Part shown: positions 25,057 through 32,991 of the stretch, piece by piece
How the letters are laid out: each line of letters begins with the position of its first letter
Position numbering within the stretch: position 1 is the stretch's first letter
Assembly: GCF_030817535.1 (NCBI RefSeq)
Contig: NZ_JAUSZL010000002.1
Location: 5,766,001-5,830,000, forward strand
DNA length: 64,000 nt
Reading direction: 5' to 3'
DNA from: Streptomyces sp. V3I8
Lineage (GTDB): Bacteria > Actinomycetota > Actinomycetes > Streptomycetales > Streptomycetaceae
The notes under the pieces: model-generated
What the model was told of the DNA's origin: nothing
Database searches by the model: none
The model's input: the letters and a program-made list of their open reading frames with translations, nothing else
Translations under genes and position numbers: made by a program

Positions 25057-25878
25057 ATGGAAGCCGTGGTCGCCATCGTCGCGCTGATCTTCGTGCTGTT
25101 CGTGACACTGGGCGTGTATGCCACGGTGAAGGCGGTCGGCGCCGCCAAGCGCGGTGTGGACCGCACCGTCGCACAGGCCCGCCGCACCGTGGAGGACCAC
25201 ACCCTCAGGGCAAAGACCTTCGCCCAGCCGGGGGCCCAGGGCCAGCTCGCCCAACTGCGGCTCTCCCTGCGCACATCGATGCGGGCCACCCAGGACGCGC
25301 TGGACGCGGGCGTCACCGAGGACGAGTCGCTGAAGGAGTCCCTGGCCCTCTTCAACCGGCTCAGCGCGCACGGCCAGGAACTGGACTCCGAGTTGCGGCG
25401 CCTGGAGCGTGAACCGGACAGGGCGCGCCTCGCCGAGCGGCTGCCCGCGCTGCGCGAGCGCACCGAGCAGATCACGAAGTCGTCCGACGCCCTGCGCTGG
25501 GCCGCGCGCGACCGTGCCCAGCGCTTCGGGGGCGACGACCTGGACTCGCTGAGCACCCAGATCGACATGGAGGCGGGCGCGCTGCGGCACTGGACGACGG
25601 AGCCGGCTCCCACGCCGACGCCGCGGCCGACGACGGAACCCGGGACCGCGCGGACCACGGGACCGGCCGCCGCCGCGTCGTCCCCGCAGCCGTCCTCGAC
25701 GCCATCCCCGTCGCCGTGGCCGGAGGCGCCGGCCGCTCCCGCCGCCGGCCGGCAGACCTGGCCGGAGAACGCCGAGTCGCGCAGGACCGAGGAGCCCACC
25801 CGGCCCGCGATCGACGCGCCCACGCGACGGCCCGCCTACCCTTGGGAGAAGAAGCCCCGCCCGGAGAGCACGACTTGA
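25057..25878 (+). CDS. Hypothetical membrane-anchored protein, helical domain and Pro/Thr-rich tail
   Basis: A 273-residue protein of unknown function. One N-terminal transmembrane segment (about 2-24, EAVVAIVALIFVLFVTLGVY) is followed by a long helical, probably coiled-coil region (about 30-180; LRLSLRTSMRATQDALDAGV, RLSAHGQELDSELRRLERE, RLPALRERTEQITKSSDALR). The C-terminus is disordered and rich in Pro, Thr and Ala (PAPTPTPRPTTEPGTARTTG). The orientation suggests a short outside end and a cytoplasmic coil, though the reverse is possible. It is separated from leuS by a strong terminator and precedes the DegV gene in the same direction. Confidence 0.78.
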   Translation: MEAVVAIVALIFVLFVTLGVYATVKAVGAAKRGVDRTVAQARRTVEDHTLRAKTFAQPGAQGQLAQLRLSLRTSMRATQDALDAGVTEDESLKESLALFNRLSAHGQELDSELRRLEREPDRARLAERLPALRERTEQITKSSDALRWAARDRAQRFGGDDLDSLSTQIDMEAGALRHWTTEPAPTPTPRPTTEPGTARTTGPAAAASSPQPSSTPSPSPWPEAPAAPAAGRQTWPENAESRRTEEPTRPAIDAPTRRPAYPWEKKPRPESTT

Positions 25879-25971
25879 TCCCGCGGAGGCACGACTTGAT
25901 CCCGCCGGTCCGGCCGCGGGCGGAAGGGGCCGGGCTGCCGCCCGTGTCCGCCGACGGGTAACCTCCAGCTC

Positions 25972-26817
25972 ATGTCCCGCCATGTCGCGATCGTCACCGA
26001 TTCAACGGCCTACCTGCCGCCACGGACGATGGAGCGCCACGGCATCACCGCGGTGCCCCTGACCGTGGTCCTCGGCGACCAGGCACTCGAAGAGGGCACC
26101 GAGATCTCGGCCCGCTCCCTGGCCCTGGCGCTGCAGAAACGCCGGTCCGTCACGACCTCGCGGCCCAGCCCCGAGGTCTTCGCCGAGACCTACCGCCGTG
26201 TCGCCGACTCCGGCGCCACCGGCATCGTCTCGCTGCACCTGTCCGCCGAGTTCTCCGGCACGTACGACGCGGCGGTCCTCGCCGCGCGCGAGGCCCCCGT
26301 GCCCGTGCGCGTCGTGGACACCGGGATGGTCGCGATGGCCCTCGGCTTCTGCGCGCTGGCCGCCGCCGAGTGCGCGGAAGCGGGCGGCACGGTCGACGAC
26401 GCGGTCACCGCCGCGGAGAAACGGGCCGCGGGCACGTACGCCTACTTCTACGTCGACACCCTCGACTATCTGCGCCGGGGCGGGCGGATCGGGGCGGCCC
26501 AAGCGCTGCTCGGGTCCGCCCTGGCCGTCAAACCGCTGCTGCAACTGGAGGGCGGGCGCATCGAGATGATGGAGAAGGTGCGCACCGCCACCAGGGCGAT
26601 CGCCCGTCTCGAGGAGATCGTGGCCGACCGGGCCGGCAGCGCCCAGGTCGACATCGCCGTCCACCATCTCGCCGCGCCCGACCGCGCCTCGGCGCTCGCG
26701 GAGCGGCTGCGGCTGCGGATCCCGTCACTGGCCGACCTGCATGTGAGCGAGGTCGGAGCGGTGATCGGGGCGCACACCGGGCCGGGGCTGCTGGCGGCGG
26801 TCGTCTCACCTCGGTGA
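25972..26817 (+). CDS. DegV family fatty-acid-binding protein
   Basis: A 281-residue DegV/EDD-fold protein. Motifs: HVAIVTDSTAYLPP at the N-terminus, VTTSRPSPEVFAETYRRV, the fatty-acid-binding loop IVSLHLSAEFSGTYDAA, VRVVDTGMVAMALGFCALAA, and YLRRGGRIGAAQALLGSALA. DegV proteins bind a fatty acid and, in Gram-positives with the FakA partner, present it for phosphorylation; no FakA-like gene is visible in the window. TAACCT lies 7 bases before the ATG (25959-25964), so it may be leaderless. It precedes the comEA-comEC genes. Confidence 0.93.
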   Translation: MSRHVAIVTDSTAYLPPRTMERHGITAVPLTVVLGDQALEEGTEISARSLALALQKRRSVTTSRPSPEVFAETYRRVADSGATGIVSLHLSAEFSGTYDAAVLAAREAPVPVRVVDTGMVAMALGFCALAAAECAEAGGTVDDAVTAAEKRAAGTYAYFYVDTLDYLRRGGRIGAAQALLGSALAVKPLLQLEGGRIEMMEKVRTATRAIARLEEIVADRAGSAQVDIAVHHLAAPDRASALAERLRLRIPSLADLHVSEVGAVIGAHTGPGLLAAVVSPR

Positions 26818-26962
26818 GGTGCCTGTGCGGGGTGACTCGTGGACACGGTGACCTGTATGCGCGGTGACTCGAACGAGTGGTGGGGTTGTCCACAACTGGG
26901 CGGTGATCCACCGGAATCGAGCAAGATCATCGCGCATCGGAGTTGTGCCCGATCCTCGTGGC

Positions 26963-28075
26963 ATGGCACTTCGATCACGTTCACGGACCACGACGGTCAG
27001 CAGTGGGCCGGGCCGCGCCCCGGCCTCCGACGGCCGTATCCGACACCGCCGCCTGCCCTGCCGAGGCAGGTCCCGGTACCGACGCCGGCGCCGGGAGGCC
27101 TCGGCGGAGGTGCTGCGCCTGCGCGCCGAGACGCTCTTCGCCGCCGAGCGGACGAGGGTGCGCGGGGACTCTAGGCACGGGCCACCGGTTCGGGACGAGA
27201 GCGCTGCCGGTGCCGGTGCCGGTGCCGATGCCGGTTCCGGTTCCGGTGGGAGCGGGAGTGAGGACGGGGGCGGAGGCGCCTGGGGCGCGTGGCGGGCGCG
27301 GGCCGGGCTGGCCGTGCGGGAGCGGCTGCCGTTGTGGCTGCAGTCGAGGTGCGGGCTGGAGCGCAGGAGCGTGGCCGCGCTCACGGTGGTGCTGGTCGTC
27401 GCCGCTGCCTTCGCCGCCCAGCACTTCTGGACGGGACGGACCCAGCCGGTGCGGGCCCCGGAGGTCGTACGGGCCGCGGTTCCGTACGGGAAGGAGGGCG
27501 AGGGCGGGCGGAGGACGGCGGCCGGGACCGCCGCCGGGACCGACGCCGCGGCACGGACCCCGGCGAGCGCGACCGGCATCGGGGCAGGAGCCGGGAGCGG
27601 AGCAGGAGCCGGGAGCGGTGCTGGGGCCGTGATCGTGGTGGACGTCAGCGGCAAGGTGCGCGAGCCCGGTGTCCATCGGCTGCCTGCTGGTTCCCGGGTC
27701 ACGGACGCGATCGAGGCCGCGGGCGGGCTGCGTTCCGGCGCGGACACCGAGGGCCTCAACCGCGCCCGGTTCCTGGTGGACGGCGAGCAGGTGGTGGTCG
27801 GCGCGCCGCCGCCGGTGGCAGGACCCGGCGCCGCAGGGCCACCGGGCGGCGCCGGCGGCAGTGGAGCCGCTGCCGCTCTCACGGCTCCGGTCGCCCTCAA
27901 CACCGCCACCCTGGACCAGTTGGACACGCTGCCCGGTGTCGGACCCGTACTCGCGCAGCACATCATCGACTACCGAACCCAGCACGGCGGTTTCCGTTCG
28001 GTGGACGAGCTCCGTGAGGTGAACGGGATCGGCGACCGCCGTTTCGCCGATCTGCAGAATCGCGTACGGGCGTGA
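26963..28075 (+). CDS. comEA: ComEA family helix-hairpin-helix DNA-binding protein
   Basis: A 370-residue protein from ATG 26963; in-frame GTGs upstream (26945, 26864) are possible. The order is: a basic N-terminus (RRLPCRGRSRYRRRRREAS); a Gly/Ser-rich spacer; a transmembrane helix (AALTVVLVVAAAFAAQHFW); a second Gly/Ala-Gly/Ser repeat stretch (GAGSGAGAGSGAGA); an SLBB domain (VVDVSGKVREPGVHRLPAG, SGADTEGLNRARFLVDGEQV); and two helix-hairpin-helix motifs at the end (LNTATLDQLDTLPGVGPVLA, VDELREVNGIGDRRF). ComEA binds incoming DNA at the cell surface in competent bacteria. Its coupling to comEC by a GTGA overlap indicates a joint role, although natural transformation is not established in Streptomyces. 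Confidence 0.9.
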   Translation: MALRSRSRTTTVSSGPGRAPASDGRIRHRRLPCRGRSRYRRRRREASAEVLRLRAETLFAAERTRVRGDSRHGPPVRDESAAGAGAGADAGSGSGGSGSEDGGGGAWGAWRARAGLAVRERLPLWLQSRCGLERRSVAALTVVLVVAAAFAAQHFWTGRTQPVRAPEVVRAAVPYGKEGEGGRRTAAGTAAGTDAAARTPASATGIGAGAGSGAGAGSGAGAVIVVDVSGKVREPGVHRLPAGSRVTDAIEAAGGLRSGADTEGLNRARFLVDGEQVVVGAPPPVAGPGAAGPPGGAGGSGAAAALTAPVALNTATLDQLDTLPGVGPVLAQHIIDYRTQHGGFRSVDELREVNGIGDRRFADLQNRVRA

Positions 28076-30681
28076 CGCTCTCCGCGGGCCGGCCGGCCGT
28101 GCACGTGGGCGCCGGCAGTCCGCTCGGGGCCGCGCATCCCCGTCAGGAAGGTCCCACGGATCTGCGGCTGGTCCCGCCGGCGCTGGCGGCATGGGCGACG
28201 GCCGCGGTGACGCCGGACATGCCGCCGGGGTGGACCGCCGCTCTGGTGGGTGTCTGCGTGGCCGCGGCCGGGTGGCTCCTGATCACGGTACGCGGCACCG
28301 CGCGGGGCCGTGCCGGTGACCGACGGACCGGTGACCGACGTGCCGGTTCGTGGGGAGGTCGTCGGCATCCCTGGTCCAGGGCCTCCGTCGCGGCCGTGCT
28401 GCTCTGCGCCGCGGGCGCGGCCGCCTCCGCCGGGCTGCACGGCGCCGATCTGCGCAGAGGGCCGATCCCCGAGCTGGCGGAACGGTACGCACAGGTGACC
28501 GCCGAGGTGGAGGTCACCTCGGATCCCCGGCTCACCCGCCCCCGGATCAAGGGGAACCACGCCGCTCCGACCGCGGTCCTGCTCGACGCCGAGGTCCGGC
28601 AGGTCGAGGAGCCGGGCGGGGCACAGGCGCGGATCCGTACACCGGTACTGCTGATCGTGGACGCGGGTCCGGGGCTGGCCCGGGGGAAGGCGCGGTCGCC
28701 CTGGCTCTCCCTCCTGCCGTCCACCCGGGTGCGGGTGACGGCGCGGGTCGTGCCCGCGCTCGGGGGCGGCGACCGGATCGCTGCGGTGCTCCGGGTACGC
28801 GGCAGCGGGCCACCGGGGGTGGTCGGGCAGCCGTCCGCCCCCCAGCGGTTCGCCGGCGAGCTGCGGAGCGGGCTGCGCGAGGCGACCGGCGGACTGGAGC
28901 CGGACGCGCGGGCGCTGCTGCCGGGGCTGGTGGTCGGGGACACCTCGCGGCTCACCCCGGAGCTGGACGGGGCCTTCAGAGCGACCGATCTCACGCACAT
29001 CCTCGCCGTCAGCGGCGCCAACTTCACGATCGTGCTCGCCCTGCTCATCGGGCCGGCGGGCCGGGCCCAGCAGATCGAGCGCCGCGGACTGGCGCCCCGG
29101 CTCGGTCTCCCGCTGCGGGCCACGGCCCTGTGCGGCGGGGCGCTCACGATCGGCTTCGTGATCGTGTGCCGGCCGGACCCGAGCGTGCTGCGGGCCGCGG
29201 CCTGCGGATCGATCGCCCTGGTGGCCGTCGCCACCGGGCGCCGCAGGACGTTGATCCCGGCGCTGGCCACGGCGGTGCTCGTGCTGGTGCTGTACGACCC
29301 CTGGCTGGCCCGGAGTTACGGCTTCCTGCTCTCCGTGCTCGCCACCGGCGCGCTGCTCACGCTAGCCCCGAGGTGGAGCGCGGCGCTCCGTGCGCGAGGG
29401 GTGTCCCCGAGGGCGGCCGAGGCCCTGGCGGCTGCCGGGGCCGCGCAGGCGGTGTGCGCGCCGGTCGTCGCGGTCCTCTCGGCGCGGGTCAGCCTGGTGG
29501 CGGTGCCCTGCAATCTGCTCGTGGAGTTCGCGGTGGCGCCGGCCACGGTGCTGGGCTTCGCGACGCTGGTGACGGCTTCCTGGGCGATGCCGGTCGCGAA
29601 GGTGCTGGCCCGGTGCGCGAGCTGGCCCGCCGGGTGGATCGCGGACATCGCCCGGGCGGGTGCGGCCCTGCCGGGTTCGGGCGTGGACTGGCCGGGGAGC
29701 TGGACCGGGGCGCTGTCGCTCGCCTGCGTCATTGCGGTCCTCGTGCTCATCGGGCGCAGGGTCCTGCGGAATCCCTGGCTGTGCGGTGCCTGCGGGGTGC
29801 TGCTCCTGCTCGTGACGGTGCAGCCGCCGCCCCTCACCCGGGTGATCACCGGGTGGCCGCCGCCCGGCTGGCGGTTCGCGATGTGCGACGTCGGCCAGGG
29901 GGACGCGACGGTGCTCGCGGCGGGCGACGGCAGCGCGGTGGTGGTCGACGCGGGGCCGGATCCGGTACTGGTCGACCGCTGTCTGCGCGCACTCGGCATC
30001 ACCCGGATCCCGCTCGTCGTGCTGACCCACTTCCACGCGGACCATGTGGCGGGGCTGCCGGGTGTGCTGCGGGACCGGTCGGTGGGGGCGATCGAGACGA
30101 CGGATTTCGAGGAGCCGCTCGCTCAGGCGGAGTTCGTGCGCCGGCAGGCGGCGGTCCGAGGCATCCCGGTGACGCGGGCGGCGGCGGGGGAACGGCGCCG
30201 TACGGGAGGGCTCGACTGGCAGGTGCTGTGGCCGCCCCCGAGCCCGCCTCCGGACTCGGCCCCGAGCCCGGTCCCGAGCCCGAGCCCGAGCCCGAGCCCG
30301 GTTCTGCGGCCGGAGGGCCCGAACGACGCGAGCGTCACCCTGCTCGTCCGGTCGGCCGGACTGACGATGCTGATGCTCGGAGACCTCGAACCACCTGCCC
30401 AGCAGGCGTTGTCGAGGTCTGAGGCAGGGGCCGCCCTGGCGGCCGTGGACGTCCTGAAGGTCGCCCATCACGGGTCGGCCCATCAGGATCCGGAGTTCAT
30501 ACGCAGGGTGGCGCCGCGCCTCGCGCTGATCTCCTGCGGCGCCGACAACCCCTACGGACATCCCGCACCGAGCACGGTGTTGGCACTGGAAGCGGGGGGC
30601 GCGCAGGTGCTGCGCACTGATGTGGACGGGGCGGTGGCGGTGGGAGGAGGAGACGATCGGCTGCTGGTCACGCGAGACTGA
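28072..30681 (+). CDS. comEC: ComEC/Rec2 family channel and MBL-fold protein
   Basis: An 869-residue polytopic membrane protein. The ComEC competence core lies mid-protein (LPGLVVGDTSRL, DLTHILAVSGANFTIVLALL, FVIVCRPDPSVLRAAACGSI, and many hydrophobic helices). The C-terminal metallo-beta-lactamase-like domain has MCDVGQGDATVLAAGDGSAV, LTHFHADHVAGLPG, MLMLGDLEPPAQQAL and VAHHGSAHQDPEF. The family forms the single-strand DNA channel in competence. A Pro/Ser repeat (SPVPSPSPSPSP, near residue 735) is inserted inside the MBL domain and is encoded by a GAGCCC hexamer run at 30259-30300. It overlaps comEA by four bases. Confidence 0.93.
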   Translation: MTLSAGRPAVHVGAGSPLGAAHPRQEGPTDLRLVPPALAAWATAAVTPDMPPGWTAALVGVCVAAAGWLLITVRGTARGRAGDRRTGDRRAGSWGGRRHPWSRASVAAVLLCAAGAAASAGLHGADLRRGPIPELAERYAQVTAEVEVTSDPRLTRPRIKGNHAAPTAVLLDAEVRQVEEPGGAQARIRTPVLLIVDAGPGLARGKARSPWLSLLPSTRVRVTARVVPALGGGDRIAAVLRVRGSGPPGVVGQPSAPQRFAGELRSGLREATGGLEPDARALLPGLVVGDTSRLTPELDGAFRATDLTHILAVSGANFTIVLALLIGPAGRAQQIERRGLAPRLGLPLRATALCGGALTIGFVIVCRPDPSVLRAAACGSIALVAVATGRRRTLIPALATAVLVLVLYDPWLARSYGFLLSVLATGALLTLAPRWSAALRARGVSPRAAEALAAAGAAQAVCAPVVAVLSARVSLVAVPCNLLVEFAVAPATVLGFATLVTASWAMPVAKVLARCASWPAGWIADIARAGAALPGSGVDWPGSWTGALSLACVIAVLVLIGRRVLRNPWLCGACGVLLLLVTVQPPPLTRVITGWPPPGWRFAMCDVGQGDATVLAAGDGSAVVVDAGPDPVLVDRCLRALGITRIPLVVLTHFHADHVAGLPGVLRDRSVGAIETTDFEEPLAQAEFVRRQAAVRGIPVTRAAAGERRRTGGLDWQVLWPPPSPPPDSAPSPVPSPSPSPSPVLRPEGPNDASVTLLVRSAGLTMLMLGDLEPPAQQALSRSEAGAALAAVDVLKVAHHGSAHQDPEFIRRVAPRLALISCGADNPYGHPAPSTVLALEAGGAQVLRTDVDGAVAVGGGDDRLLVTRD

Positions 30682-30685
30682 AGGT

Positions 30686-31513
30686 ATGAAACCCGCACAG
30701 GTCGATGCCTACCTCCGCCGGATCGGCGTCACCCACCCCGCCTGGCCCACCACCGACGTACTCCGTGAACTGCAGTTGCGACACCTGCTGACGGTGCCGT
30801 TCGAGAACCTGTCGATCCATCTCGGGGAGGAGATCGCGCTGGATGAGAAACGGCTCCTGGACAAGGTGGTGGGCGCCCGCAGAGGTGGCTTCTGCTACGA
30901 ACTGAACGGGGCGTTCGGCGCGTTGCTCAAGGCACTGGGCTTCGACGTGACGCTGCTCGCGGGCCGGGTGTACGGGGAGGGGGACCGGCTCGGGATCCCG
31001 TACGACCATCTCGCGCTGCGGGTCAGGACGGTGGACGGCGGTGACTGGCTGGCCGACGTCGGGTTCGGGGCGCACAGCCACTATCCGCTGGCCTTCGGGG
31101 AGCGGGGCGAGCAGGCGGATCCGGCGGGTACGTTCCGGGTGATCGTGGCCGGGGCGGATCCGGCCGGGGTGCGGGGGAGCGCCGGGGAGTTCGGGGACCT
31201 GGAGGTGGTGCGGGACGGCGGGTCGAGGTACCGGCTGGAGACGAGGCCGCGGGTGCTGGGGGACTTCGTGGCCGGCGCCTGGTGGCACAGCACCTCGCCG
31301 GCGTCGCACTTCACGCGGTCGACGGTCTGCTCGCGGGTCACCGACGACGGCGGGCGGGTCACGCTCAGCGGGCGCACGCTGACGGTCACGGCCCCCGAGG
31401 GCGGTAAGGGGACGACGGAGCTCGCTTCGGACGAGGAGGTGCTGGCGGCGTACCGGGAGCGGTTCGGGATCGTGCTGGAGCGCGTCCCGGTGGTCGGGAA
31501 AGGGGACGCCTGA
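30686..31513 (+). CDS. Arylamine N-acetyltransferase
   Basis: A 275-residue NAT enzyme transferring acetyl from acetyl-CoA to arylamines or hydrazines; related proteins also release amide-bound polyketides. The Cys-His-Asp triad is visible: GARRGGFCYELNGAF (Cys about 70), GIPYDHLALRV (His about 110) and WLADVGFGAHSHYPL (Asp about 126). The N-terminal helical bundle includes LLTVPFENLSIHLGEE. ATG 30686 lies 4 bases after the comEC stop and AAGG precedes it closely. Length is typical. The substrate cannot be inferred from context. Confidence 0.95.
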   Translation: MKPAQVDAYLRRIGVTHPAWPTTDVLRELQLRHLLTVPFENLSIHLGEEIALDEKRLLDKVVGARRGGFCYELNGAFGALLKALGFDVTLLAGRVYGEGDRLGIPYDHLALRVRTVDGGDWLADVGFGAHSHYPLAFGERGEQADPAGTFRVIVAGADPAGVRGSAGEFGDLEVVRDGGSRYRLETRPRVLGDFVAGAWWHSTSPASHFTRSTVCSRVTDDGGRVTLSGRTLTVTAPEGGKGTTELASDEEVLAAYRERFGIVLERVPVVGKGDA

Positions 31514-31560
31514 GGGGAAAACGTAAACGGAGCGGCGAATTCGGGCTACTCGTGCGTAGT

Positions 31561-31578
31561 ACCAGCACATGCGCTGGT
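31561..31578. promoter_or_regulatory. Inverted repeat ACCAGC-n6-GCTGGT
   Basis: A perfect 6-base inverted repeat in the relatively AT-rich 170-base gap between the NAT gene and the YceI gene, about 105 bases before the latter's ATG. It may be an operator or a weak hairpin; no T-run follows. Confidence 0.3.
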
Positions 31579-31683
31579 TTACTGCGATGTGGTCGTCTGT
31601 TGCCTCGAAAGTCGCATCAGTGGTCGAATACCTCCCCGACAACGAGTGTTTTCACGGTGTGTTGACGCGAGGGTGGGTCGCAG

Positions 31684-32562
31684 ATGGCCGGCAGCTGGCT
31701 GGGGAACCGTACGAACCGGGCGCAGGCGGGCAATCTCGCCAGCGTGTCCATGCCGGCCGGTGCCGGAGGGCTCGGCTGTCGGGTGCTGGATCCGGTCGGC
31801 CGGCCGGTGTCGGACGCGGAGTTCGTGGTCACGGACACCGCGGAGCGCAAGGTGGTCGGTGGGGAGCTCGATCCGTTCGGGTCGTTCCTGGTGACGGTCC
31901 CCGCAGGGGAGTACCGGCTCGCGGTGTCGGCGGAGGGGCACGCCCCGTACCGGGCGAACGTCACGGTGCCCGAGAACGAGGTGGCGGCGCTCGGTGACGT
32001 GACGCTGAATCCCGCCAGACCGCCCGCGTTACCCGGGCCGGGGGACTGGGAGATAGAGCCGACCCACTCCTCGATCGGCTTCACCGCGCGGCACATCGGG
32101 CTGGCCCGGGTGCGGGGCCGGTTCAACACCTTCGCGGGGATCGTCCGGATGGGCGAGGACATGGAGCAGTGGGCCATGCACGTGGTGATCGACGCCGCGT
32201 CGATCGACACCAACGTCAGGATGCGGGACGGGCACCTGAAGTCCGCGGACTTCCTGGACGTGGACCGGTTTCCGACGATCGAGTTCTACAGCGACCGGTT
32301 CACGCACCGGGGCGGCAGCCGGTGGGGGGTCGCCGGGGCGCTGTCGTTGCACGGGGTGACACGGACGGTCACGCTCGACACGGAGTATCTCGGGGTCGGC
32401 AACGGCGCGGAGGGCGAGGTGCGGGCGGCCTGCCGGGCCACCACCGAGCTGCGGCGCGACGACTTCACGATGAGCTGGCGGTCGATGCTGGCGAAGGGCA
32501 TCGCCATGGTCGGCACGAGCATCACGGTCGACCTGGACATCCAGATCGTCCCCAAGGGCTGA
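31684..32562 (+). CDS. YceI-family protein with N-terminal carboxypeptidase-regulatory-like domain
   Basis: A 292-residue protein without signal peptide. Residues about 25-110 form an Ig-like regulatory domain (GCRVLDPVGRPVSDAEFVVT, LDPFGSFLVTVPAGEYRLAV, HAPYRANVTVPENE). Residues about 120-290 are a YceI lipocalin-like barrel (WEIEPTHSSIGFTARHIGLA, VVIDAASIDTNVRMRDGHLK, DFLDVDRFPTIEFYSDRF, VAGALSLHGVTRTVTLD). YceI proteins bind isoprenoid or lipid molecules in their beta-barrel; the fused N-terminal domain is usually found on secreted proteins, so its cytoplasmic form here is unusual. It is monocistronic, followed by an 11-base tandem repeat. Confidence 0.88.
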   Translation: MAGSWLGNRTNRAQAGNLASVSMPAGAGGLGCRVLDPVGRPVSDAEFVVTDTAERKVVGGELDPFGSFLVTVPAGEYRLAVSAEGHAPYRANVTVPENEVAALGDVTLNPARPPALPGPGDWEIEPTHSSIGFTARHIGLARVRGRFNTFAGIVRMGEDMEQWAMHVVIDAASIDTNVRMRDGHLKSADFLDVDRFPTIEFYSDRFTHRGGSRWGVAGALSLHGVTRTVTLDTEYLGVGNGAEGEVRAACRATTELRRDDFTMSWRSMLAKGIAMVGTSITVDLDIQIVPKG

Positions 32563-32628
32563 CCCCGCGCCGGCCCCGCGCCGGCCCCGCGCCGGCCCCG
32601 CGCCGGCCCCGCGCCGGCCCCGCGCCGG
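32563..32628. repeat. Tandem repeat, 6 x 11 bases (CCCCGCGCCGG)
   Basis: Six perfect copies of CCCCGCGCCGG begin directly after the YceI stop codon (TGA 32560-32562). The unit contains CGCG/GCGC and CCGG palindromes and would fold strongly as RNA, so it may aid 3' end formation. It is a simple-sequence expansion with no coding potential of its own. Confidence 0.9.
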
Positions 32629-32692
32629 CCCGGGCCTCCGGTGCCGGGTGCCCCCGGTGCGGGGTCTCGTCCCGGTGCCGGAAAATGGGCGG

Positions 32693-32938
32693 GTGAGCGA
32701 CGTGAGACATGTACTGGTGCTGCCCGACCGCGATGCCGCGCGGGAGGCGGCGGAAGCCATCGGGGAACGGTTCGCCCTGGACGAGGAGCCGCAGCTCGTC
32801 CGGGACGCCCTGGCCGGCGAGGACGACGCCGAGGACGCCCAGTGGCTCCTCGTGCTGCGGGACGAGAACGGGCGGCTGGACGCGGACGAGCTGGACGGGT
32901 TCGCGGGGGAGTGGGACGGGTGGCGCGAGGAGCCGTAG
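32693..32938 (+). CDS. Small acidic hypothetical protein
   Basis: An 81-residue protein starting VSDVRHVLVLPDRDAAREAA and rich in Asp and Glu (ALAGEDDAEDAQ, DENGRLDADELDGFAGEW). Predicted strand-helix alternation (VLVLPD, AREAAEAIGERFAL, QWLLVLRDE) suggests a compact fold of the RNase inhibitor/ferredoxin-like size. GTG 32693 is the most likely start; the GTG at 32702 is also in frame. There is no signal peptide, membrane span or cysteine. It precedes holA by 53 bases in the same direction. The function is unknown. Confidence 0.65.
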   Translation: MSDVRHVLVLPDRDAAREAAEAIGERFALDEEPQLVRDALAGEDDAEDAQWLLVLRDENGRLDADELDGFAGEWDGWREEP

Positions 32939-32991
32939 GGAGACCGTAGCCGCGGGCCCGTTGTCGGTGGTGCGTGGGATGCTTGGGCGCG

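Noticed and set aside
26886..26894. TTGTCCACA, a perfect Streptomyces-type DnaA box upstream of comEA, within palindrome GTTGTCCACAAC
   Set aside because: A single box outside any box cluster or dnaA/dnaN context is not evidence of an origin; kept only as a curiosity.
31569..31997. Open frame starting in the NAT-YceI gap
   Set aside because: It overlaps the YceI gene in another frame, has no family match, and its C-terminal part is Gly/Arg-rich shadow sequence.
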